A DNA stretch of 10,599 nucleotides from Bacteroidota bacterium (GTDB lineage Bacteria > Bacteroidota > Bacteroidia > B-17B0 > Aurantibacillaceae). This document shows positions 5,144-10,599 of this stretch, in pieces. Within the stretch, counting starts at the first letter, position 1; each line of letters starts with the position of its first letter. Under the pieces are notes generated by a model that was given only the letters and a program-made list of their open reading frames with translations, searched no databases and was not told the DNA's origin. The position numbers and the translations under genes are program-made. The DNA lies in contig SYEI01000339.1 of NCBI GenBank assembly GCA_005800865.1, forward strand, positions 1-10,599, read 5' to 3'.

Positions 5144-6821
5144 TATCGATATTCTTAATCTTTTTGCCAAAGGCATCTCACTTAAAAATAAGTTGGAGAT
5201 GCTTTTAAGTGCAGTAGTTTACACACGCGTTTCTTCAAAGGAACAAATGGAGAACAACAAAAGCTTGGAGTGGCAAAGAACAGCTTGCGATAAATTTGCA
5301 CAGGACAAGGGTTACGTTGTTCGTGGATACTTTGGAGGAACATATGAAAGTGCAAAGAGTGACGAACGAAAGGAGTTTAACCGCATGCTCAAGTTTGTGA
5401 AAGCTCAAAAGGGGGAAAATAAAATTTCATACATTATAGTATATAGTTTAGATCGATTCAGTAGAACTGGCGATAGTGCCATTTTCATTTCTTCTGAATT
5501 AAAAAAGATAGGAGTAAATATTCTATCTACTACTCAATATATGGATACGGATACTCACTCTGGAGCATTTCAGCAAAACATTCATTTCGTATTTAATAAA
5601 TATGATAATGACATTCGTAAACAAAAGAGTATTGATGGTATGACTGCCAAACTAAAAAGAGGTGAATGGTTGGGAAATTGTCCGAAGGGATATTCTTACA
5701 CTCCAAATTCAAAGCAACAAACTATCATTATTGATTCTAATGGTCCGCATATTAAACATGCATTCGAAATGAGAGCAGCGGGCCATTCCTATAATGAGAT
5801 TAGCGACTATTTAAAAAAGCGTGGGATAGAAGCTTTTAAGCAGTTTTTGAGCAAGATTTTTAAGAACCCTTTTTACATCGGCTATTTATCACATAATTTT
5901 TTAAAGGGAGAAGTCGTTAAAGGAAATCATCCACCATTAATTAGCGAGGAGCTTTTCCTACAAGTTAATCGTTCGAGAAAGGTAAGAGAGACAAATAGTA
6001 ATAAAGCCGATAATAATCTTCCATTAAAGGGATTTGTAAGGGACTATGAAACCAATGAGGTTTTTACCGGATACATAGTCAAGTCAAAAGGTTTATACTA
6101 TTATAAGGTCAATAAAATTGGAGTAGGAGTGAACCGAAGCCAAAAAATGATGCATGAAAAATTTAGTAAGTTACTTTCTGAATTTTCCTCATCTAGTGAA
6201 TATGTCGCTCCATTAAAAAGACAACTCATGTTAACCTGGGATTTATTGATTGATAATAAAGTAGGTGAGAAGATCTCTTTAGCAAAGAAGAAAAAAGATA
6301 TTGAAGAAAAGATTTATAATCTGGAAAAGCGCCACGCCTTAGGCGACATTGATAGAGATATATTTACCAAATTTCACGCTGAGTTTAAAATGGAAGCTAG
6401 TAAAATTGCAGAAGCGATTGAAGAACATGCTTACAATTTATCGAACCCTTCGGAACTTATTAATTTCGCTATGCAACTAAGCTTGAAAGCCACGTCATCA
6501 TGGGATTTGGGAGATTACTATCAAAAACAAAGAATACAAAAACTAATTTTTCCATCTGGTATTTGGTTCGATGCAAAAAGTAACGAATATCGAACCACTG
6601 AAGTTAATCCAATTTTTTCGCTTATTAGGCAATTATCAAGGGATTTGGAGGGCCCAAAAAAGGGGACTTTTCACACCTCCGATGAAAAGTCCCCTTCAGT
6701 ATCCAGGAGGAGACTCGAACTCCCACGTCTTGCGACATACGCACCTCAAGCGTACTTGTATACCATTCCAACACCTGGACATTATACTTTTCGACATCAG
6801 CCGAAACAAACACTAGAGTAA
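5133..6821 (+). CDS. Large serine recombinase (site-specific integrase)
   Basis: The protein has 562 aa if started at the ATG at 5133; 5100 and 5199 are alternatives. The resolvase catalytic domain (about 26-170) shows YTRVSSKEQ with the likely nucleophile Ser34, and SLDRFSR at 105-111 with active-site arginines. A Recombinase (PF07508-type) DNA-binding domain follows at about 174-268. The zinc-ribbon region (about 297-335) keeps its frame (LPLKGFVR, FTGYIVKSKGLYYYK) but has no cysteines. A coiled coil lies at about 382-434. The family cuts attP and attB by serine attack and integrates circular elements. From about residue 507 the frame runs through the tRNA terminator, then antisense through tRNA-Leu, giving a tail (RRRLELPRL onward) that is not family sequence. 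The native C-terminus is probably near the GPKKG at about 507-511. It is the integration gene of the element to its left. Confidence 0.93.
   Translation: MKDNIDILNLFAKGISLKNKLEMLLSAVVYTRVSSKEQMENNKSLEWQRTACDKFAQDKGYVVRGYFGGTYESAKSDERKEFNRMLKFVKAQKGENKISYIIVYSLDRFSRTGDSAIFISSELKKIGVNILSTTQYMDTDTHSGAFQQNIHFVFNKYDNDIRKQKSIDGMTAKLKRGEWLGNCPKGYSYTPNSKQQTIIIDSNGPHIKHAFEMRAAGHSYNEISDYLKKRGIEAFKQFLSKIFKNPFYIGYLSHNFLKGEVVKGNHPPLISEELFLQVNRSRKVRETNSNKADNNLPLKGFVRDYETNEVFTGYIVKSKGLYYYKVNKIGVGVNRSQKMMHEKFSKLLSEFSSSSEYVAPLKRQLMLTWDLLIDNKVGEKISLAKKKKDIEEKIYNLEKRHALGDIDRDIFTKFHAEFKMEASKIAEAIEEHAYNLSNPSELINFAMQLSLKATSSWDLGDYYQKQRIQKLIFPSGIWFDAKSNEYRTTEVNPIFSLIRQLSRDLEGPKKGTFHTSDEKSPSVSRRRLELPRLATYAPQAYLYTIPTPGHYTFRHQPKQTLE
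6655..6696 (-). terminator. Terminator of tRNA-Leu
   Basis: A perfect 14-bp stem (6660-6673 with 6683-6696, core GGGGACTTTTCA) and a 9-base loop are followed on the minus strand by six T (6656-6661 as A). It begins 4 bases after the tRNA 3' end. On the plus strand it lacks a T-run, so it should not stop recombinase transcription. Confidence 0.9.
6700..6780 (-). tRNA. tRNA-Leu(GAG)
   Basis: The 81-nt class II tRNA folds fully. The acceptor stem is GTCCAGG with CCTGGAT, closed by a G1-U72 wobble, with discriminator A. The D stem is TTG/CAA, and the anticodon stem is TACGC/GCGTA with loop TTGAGGT (anticodon GAG, reads CUU/CUC). A long variable arm (GTC-GCAA-GAC) follows, then T stem GGGAG/CTCCT with loop TTCGAGT. 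CCA is not encoded. Its 3' end and terminator face the recombinase, whose frame covers the whole gene on the other strand. The tRNA is intact, so it was restored or never cut on integration. Confidence 0.95.
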
Positions 6822-6830
6822 TTTAAAACA

Positions 6831-6852
6831 CAAAAATGATAATTATTTTTTG
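6831..6852. terminator. Weak A/T hairpin between convergent genes
   Basis: CAAAAAT and ATTTTTTG flank a short centre, 10 bp after the recombinase stop and 10 bp before the stop of the opposing 6862 gene. It could terminate either direction. The stem is all A-T apart from its outer pair, so this is tentative. Confidence 0.3.
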
Positions 6853-6861
6853 ATTATATAC

Positions 6862-7443
6862 TTATAATCCAATATTAAATCCAATTTGAATAATTGGGTT
6901 TGGATAAGGCGATAAAGGCCTTTGATTCACATTATAAAATATAGCTGCTACAAAACTTCCGTTATCAGAAAATTTTTGACGGAGACCACCACCAACTAAA
7001 ATATTATCTACCCATGCTCTGCTATTAGGAACTGGGGATGTGTAATCTAAGACACTTAATCTTTCGGCACCAACTTGGGCAAAGAAATTCTCAAAAACTA
7101 AATATCTACCAAAGACTCCACCGCCATAAATGGTTGACACAAATTTTTGGCCATTATAAGTTTGGCTGAAGTAGTTGTATGTTCCTGTAACGCCAAACGA
7201 GAGTTCTTTTGTAACCTTACAGCCTACCAAAGGAGAAATATTAATATAAGTACTTGAGCCAAACCATGCCCCCACATTACCACATACATATAGCCTTTCC
7301 TTAAAACTATTAAAGTCTTTTGGTGCAATGGGTGATTGATTGTTTATTGGTGGAGTTGGCGGAGCAGGTGTTGGATTTTCTTGAGCGTAATTTTTTAATG
7401 CAAGCATGCAAAGTACGAGTATATATAAATAGGACTTTTGCAT
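6862..7443 (-). CDS. Small outer-membrane beta-barrel protein
   Basis: This 193-aa protein has a signal peptide (hydrophobic core YLYILVLCMLAL, cleavage likely after the Ala at 20 in NYAQ), a Pro-rich linker (about 23-41), then residues 49-193 with alternating amphipathic, Gly- and aromatic-rich strands ending IQIGFNIGL. The last strand and Gly/aromatic pattern are typical of Bacteroidota OMP_b-brl-type barrels of about eight strands. It would sit in the outer membrane; its ligand or role is unknown. Its ATG (7441-7443) overlaps the stop of the DUF4834-like gene by one base, so the pair is translationally coupled. Confidence 0.82.
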   Translation of the reverse strand: MQKSYLYILVLCMLALKNYAQENPTPAPPTPPINNQSPIAPKDFNSFKERLYVCGNVGAWFGSSTYINISPLVGCKVTKELSFGVTGTYNYFSQTYNGQKFVSTIYGGGVFGRYLVFENFFAQVGAERLSVLDYTSPVPNSRAWVDNILVGGGLRQKFSDNGSFVAAIFYNVNQRPLSPYPNPIIQIGFNIGL

Positions 7444-7661
7444 TATTTTACCTCTTCGTAATCTACATATTCACCATCATTTGGATTGAAATGAGATTTA
7501 AGATTTACGTTTTTTTCAATCTTTACTTCGCCTTCCTTTTGGTAGGATGTTTTGCTATTAAAGCCTTGAGTTTGTGTTTTTGATTTCGACATACTTTTAA
7601 AGGTATCGTAAATTTTCCAAATCAACCAAATCACAATTATTGTCCAAACTATATCGCGCAC
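7443..7661 (-). CDS. DUF4834-like small membrane protein
   Basis: This 72-aa protein starts with GTG (7661). The MRDI start and the GEYVDYEEVK end are what I recall of the DUF4834 family of Bacteroidota. It has one N-terminal membrane helix (about 4-18, IVWTIIVIWLIWKIY), then a polar, Lys-rich cytoplasmic tail. The next Met is at residue 24, inside the tail, so GTG is the sensible start. A matching -7 box lies 23 bp upstream. The family is conserved but has no known function. It is the first gene of a two-gene unit with the beta-barrel protein. Confidence 0.82.
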   Translation of the reverse strand: MRDIVWTIIVIWLIWKIYDTFKSMSKSKTQTQGFNSKTSYQKEGEVKIEKNVNLKSHFNPNDGEYVDYEEVK

Positions 7662-7683
7662 AATTTCTATTTTTTTTACTATA

Positions 7684-7691
7684 CAAAATTA
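7684..7691 (-). promoter_or_regulatory. -7 box of the DUF4834/beta-barrel unit
   Basis: On the minus strand TAATTTTG matches TAnnTTTG exactly. It puts the transcript start near 7678, about 16 nt before the GTG at 7661. I see no clear TTTG -33 at the usual spacing. Confidence 0.6.
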
Positions 7692-7758
7692 CGTTATTTA
7701 TTTTTGCTACTGCATATGCAAAGGTGAATTAACAAAATTTGATGAATCATTATTAAAC

Positions 7759-7790
7759 AAAAAACCCTCTCAGATTTCTGAGAGGGTTTT
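7759..7790 (-). terminator. Terminator of the OmpA-family gene
   Basis: AAAACCCTCTCAGA (7761-7774) pairs perfectly with TCTGAGAGGGTTTT (7777-7790). On the minus strand it ends in six T. It lies just after the stop of the 691-aa gene. Confidence 0.92.
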
Positions 7791-7806
7791 TAATTATTTA
7801 TTTAAA

Positions 7807-9882
7807 TTATTTTGTTTCGTTTGTCTCTAATTCTTCAGAGTTTTCTTCACCTTTAACTTGTGGTTTGAAAACTGGTTTGTCTGATTTAGGAGCATTTGGA
7901 TCTACATAATCCCAGTTAATAATACGGAATACAGTACGACGATTTTTTTGGTGTAATGCTTCTTTTTCTTCTTTAGTTTTTGCTTTGTTAATTACTGCAT
8001 CTTTAATCAATAATTTTCCTTCACCCCAACCTTTAGAAGTTAAACGAGCTAATGGAATTTTTTTCTCTTCGCTTAAGTAAACTACACAAGATTTAGCACG
8101 CTCTTCAGATAATTTTTGATTGGCTGTATTAGAACCACGGCTATCCGTATGAGATTGTAATTCGATTACAATAGTAGGGTTATCAATTAAAGTTTGGTAT
8201 AAGAAGTTTAATGAGTCTTTTGATTCAGGACGTAAAGTTGCTTTTCCTAAGTCATATAATACTGCAGGGAAACGAATTTCAGCTTTAACAGGAGTTAATG
8301 CAAAGTCTTTTACAAAGTCTTTTGATTCGTTTTCATCAACAGTTGTTAATTTACCCATGTCCTTATTAGCTAAGAAACCTAAAGTATAGCTTTTAGAAGC
8401 TGTAGTTTTTCCTGTTGCAACGGTTACTTCGTAAGATGTATTTTCTTTTAACTTAAAGTTATATTTTCCATCAGCACCAGTATTAAATTCAAACATATCT
8501 CCGTTTGAACCTTTTAAGTGAATAGATGCATTTTGAACTGGCTCATTATTTTCATCACTTACAACTGTTCCTGTTAAGTTAAAGTTTAATGGTGGTAAAA
8601 TGAAAGAATAAATGTCATCACTTCCTTTTCCGCCTTCACGGTTTGAAGTAAAGTAACCTTTGATTTTTTTACCTTCGAAAATGATACCGAAATCATCACC
8701 TGCAGAGTTCATTGGTGATTTTAAGTTTTCAGGAGCTTTAGTGAATTTACCGTCAGTTGATTTCTCTGCTTTAAAAATATCTAAACCACCCATACCTAAA
8801 TGGTAGTTTGAAGAGAAGTATAAAGTTTTGTCATCATCAGCCATATATGGATACATCTCATCACCAGAAGTGTTAATACTTGGCCCTAAGTTTACTGGTT
8901 GACCCCAAGCTTTATCTTTTTTGCTGTAAGTACTCATCCAAATATCTTTTCCACCGTAACCACCAGCAAGCTTAGATGTAAAATATAAAACATCTCCAGC
9001 TACATTAATTGCTGGGTGAGCAAATGCTACTGAATCAACATTAAATGGTAAAGGCTCAGGCTCTGCCCAAGATGGACCTTGTTTTTTACAAACGTATAAT
9101 TGACATTTTAAAACTTTTCCTTTTGCTTCTGGGCAACGAGTCATAAACATCACATCACCTTTTTTAGAAACTGAAACAGAAGCCTCATTCATTTTAGATA
9201 CAATTGTTGTAGCTAAAGGTGCTGGTGTGCTCCATTTTCCGTTTTTATCTAATTTAGCTTCATATAAATCAGAGTGGTTTTGACCATTTGTAATATCAAT
9301 TGATCCAGTAGCACCTTGACGAGTAGAAGTAAAGATTAATGAAGTATATTTTTTATCAGAGTATGCTGGGCTAAAATCTGACTCTTTAGAGTTAAGTAAA
9401 GCCATGTTTTCAACTTTCAAACGAGTTTCAGGAGTGTTTTTTGCATCTTTCCATTGTTGAGCTAACTCACAAGATTTAACGCCGTTTTCTCCACGAACAT
9501 CAGAAGGCATTTCTTTTTTGTAGTTATTGTATTCTACAATAGCTTCAGGGTATTTTTGTTGAGCCTTTAATACATCTGCTAAATTTAAGATAGCAATTGG
9601 ATCAGGATATTTTGCTTTAATAGCTTTGCTGTAATATGTTTCAGCACCTTTTAAATCATTAATTTGGTGGTAAGCATCACCAGTTCTAAATAAAATTCTT
9701 GATTTAGCATCCGCTTTCTTTACTTTAGTATAAGCTTGTTTATAAAGCTCAATAGCATTAAAGTATTGATGATTTTCGTATGCCACATCAGCATCCTTTA
9801 AATAGTTTTTCTGTGCGCTCACAGAAAATACAAACGCCATAATAGCGATAGTGGTTAGTGCTAGTTTTTTTAAGTTTTTCAT
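7807..9882 (-). CDS. OmpA-family protein, PorE-like (TPR-PD40-CRD-OmpA)
   Basis: This 691-aa protein has a signal peptide (1-23, cleavage VSA-Q), tetratricopeptide-like helices (27-150), a PD40/WD40-like beta-propeller (about 168-427, with LYFTSKLAGGYGGKDIW- and LYFSSNYHLGMGGLDIF-type blades), a carboxypeptidase-regulatory-like domain (about 433-500) and a C-terminal OmpA domain (about 535-658). The OmpA domain has HTDSRG at 578-583 and LSEERA at 591-596. D580 and R595 are the expected contacts to diaminopimelate in peptidoglycan. An acidic tail ends the protein. The domain order is that of PorE, the periplasmic protein that links the type IX secretion system to peptidoglycan. Bacteroidota carry several paralogues, so orthology to PorE is not proven. 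It is monocistronic, with its own promoter and terminator. Confidence 0.93.
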   Translation of the reverse strand: MKNLKKLALTTIAIMAFVFSVSAQKNYLKDADVAYENHQYFNAIELYKQAYTKVKKADAKSRILFRTGDAYHQINDLKGAETYYSKAIKAKYPDPIAILNLADVLKAQQKYPEAIVEYNNYKKEMPSDVRGENGVKSCELAQQWKDAKNTPETRLKVENMALLNSKESDFSPAYSDKKYTSLIFTSTRQGATGSIDITNGQNHSDLYEAKLDKNGKWSTPAPLATTIVSKMNEASVSVSKKGDVMFMTRCPEAKGKVLKCQLYVCKKQGPSWAEPEPLPFNVDSVAFAHPAINVAGDVLYFTSKLAGGYGGKDIWMSTYSKKDKAWGQPVNLGPSINTSGDEMYPYMADDDKTLYFSSNYHLGMGGLDIFKAEKSTDGKFTKAPENLKSPMNSAGDDFGIIFEGKKIKGYFTSNREGGKGSDDIYSFILPPLNFNLTGTVVSDENNEPVQNASIHLKGSNGDMFEFNTGADGKYNFKLKENTSYEVTVATGKTTASKSYTLGFLANKDMGKLTTVDENESKDFVKDFALTPVKAEIRFPAVLYDLGKATLRPESKDSLNFLYQTLIDNPTIVIELQSHTDSRGSNTANQKLSEERAKSCVVYLSEEKKIPLARLTSKGWGEGKLLIKDAVINKAKTKEEKEALHQKNRRTVFRIINWDYVDPNAPKSDKPVFKPQVKGEENSEELETNETK

Positions 9883-9906
9883 AGGTAAATTAAACTTTAT
9901 AAGTTG

Positions 9907-9936
9907 CTAAGATATATAATTTTTTAAAACTGCAAA
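9907..9936 (-). promoter_or_regulatory. Promoter of the OmpA-family gene
   Basis: On the minus strand TATCTTAG (9907-9914) is one mismatch from TAnnTTTG. TTTG (9933-9936) lies 18 bases upstream as the -33 element. The leader would be about 18 nt. Confidence 0.5.
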
Positions 9937-10142
9937 AATTTTAAACATTATTTTGGCCCATTTCGTCTAAAAGAAACCCTATTTTCACAGATAATCATGT
10001 TGTTTTTTGCTCCAAAATACTAGATTTTATCTAATTATTGGCTAGTTTTTGACGCAAATCAGTTGTAAATAGGAAGCTTACGCTGTTATAATGATCATTG
10101 TCAGTTTAATTGGGCTGCGTTAAACTAGAAAATAGATAAAGT

Positions 10143-10177
10143 AAAAACCCTCAATTACGCTTTATAATTGAGGGTTT
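10143..10177 (-). terminator. Terminator of glnN
   Basis: AAACCCTCAATTA (10145-10157) pairs perfectly with TAATTGAGGGTTT (10165-10177) across a 7-base loop. The minus strand ends TTTTTAC. It lies 17 bp after the glnN stop. Confidence 0.9.
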
Positions 10178-10194
10178 AAAAAATAAGAGGATTG

Positions 10195-10599
10195 TTATCT
10201 CAAATATAACATTTCACGGTATTTTGGTAATGGCCAAGTAGCATCATCAACAATACCTTCTAATTTATCTACATTGTAACGCATCGATTCAAAATAAGGC
10301 TTAACTTTTTCACAATACGCATGTGCTTGTTTTTTAGCATTATCTAAATTATTTGCTTTTTTACGCTCTTCTGTCATTAAATCAGCTTCTGTTTTGATAA
10401 TGGTTACTTTTTCAGAAATTTCTTTAATCAATTCTAACTGACTTTTTGCAACCACTTTAAATTCTGCTGGTGATAAAATTTCTTTCATCCCTCTTACAGA
10501 CTCTACTAAACTTTTTTGGTAGTTTAATGCTGCAGGAATAATTTGATTACTAACCATATCAGCAATGATACGAGATTCGATTTGAATTTTCTTCGTATA
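10195..10599 (-). CDS. glnN: Type III glutamine synthetase, C-terminal part
   Basis: These are the last 134 residues of a protein that continues past the right window edge; no start is present. KKIQIESR near the visible beginning, NQIIPAALNYQ, and the C-terminal WPLPKYREMLYLR are, from memory, hallmarks of the GSIII (GlnN) C-terminal helical region. The full protein is usually about 730 residues and makes glutamine from glutamate, ammonia and ATP as a cytoplasmic dodecamer. The catalytic core is outside the window, so activity cannot be judged here. It is the usual Bacteroidota glutamine synthetase, consistent with the taxonomic reading. A strong terminator follows. Confidence 0.9.
   Translation of the reverse strand, partial: YTKKIQIESRIIADMVSNQIIPAALNYQKSLVESVRGMKEILSPAEFKVVAKSQLELIKEISEKVTIIKTEADLMTEERKKANNLDNAKKQAHAYCEKVKPYFESMRYNVDKLEGIVDDATWPLPKYREMLYLR

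Larger units (their letters stand above)
9883..10194. other. Intergenic region between OmpA-family gene and glnN
   Basis: About 310 bases, A+T-rich. They hold the OmpA-family promoter (9907-9936) and the glnN terminator (10143-10177). I see no gene, repeat or RNA in 9940-10140. Confidence 0.7.

Noticed and set aside
6781..6786. TATAAT directly before the tRNA as its promoter
   Set aside because: It abuts the mature 5' end, so the transcript would start inside the tRNA. The real promoter could not be identified.
6571..6816. Alternative-frame proteins over the tRNA (both strands)
   Set aside because: They are translations of the tRNA-Leu gene and its terminator.
7320..7583. Plus-strand frame opposite the beta-barrel and DUF4834-like genes
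   Set aside because: Shadow of two recognised minus-strand genes.

Overview
The window comes from a low-GC member of the Bacteroidota (Flavobacteriales- or Cytophagales-like). Four things point there. A TPR-PD40-CRD-OmpA protein of the PorE type and a DUF4834-type small membrane protein are present. The window ends in a type III glutamine synthetase. Several genes have Bacteroidota -7 boxes (TAnnTTTG) and short leaders without Shine-Dalgarno sequences. No species can be named from sequence alone.

Two territories meet at a tRNA-Leu(GAG) gene (6700-6780, minus strand). The right side (about 6822-10599) is ordinary chromosome, all on the minus strand. In transcription order it holds the end of glnN with its terminator, the PorE-like OmpA-family protein with its own promoter and terminator, and a coupled pair made of a DUF4834-like protein and a small outer-membrane beta-barrel protein.

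The left side is accessory DNA. A large serine recombinase (5133-6821) and a small membrane-anchored partner form the integration module. The recombinase frame runs antisense through the tRNA terminator and the whole tRNA gene, which suggests that an element integrated against the 3' side of this tRNA. Left of the module is probable cargo: a convergent/divergent block around a 71-aa XRE-type regulator (3223-3438). A perfect 12+2+12 bp palindrome sits between the regulator and a two-gene operon (3533-4701) of unknown function with an ATGA overlap. A second operon (2474-3226) encodes a Cys-rich probable metal-binding protein and a single-pass membrane protein, and it converges on the regulator gene with overlapping stop codons. 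These four unrecognised proteins plus the repressor are the best candidate for an undescribed system.

Farther left are an internally duplicated helical protein (702-1469), a 5'-open fragment (3-338), and about 1 kb without an intact gene. That stretch is not empty. It contains a 21-bp-period array that reads as heptads of a decayed coding sequence (1533-1811), followed by a cluster of imperfect inverted repeats (1833-2033). The left boundary of the mobile element cannot be fixed from this window.
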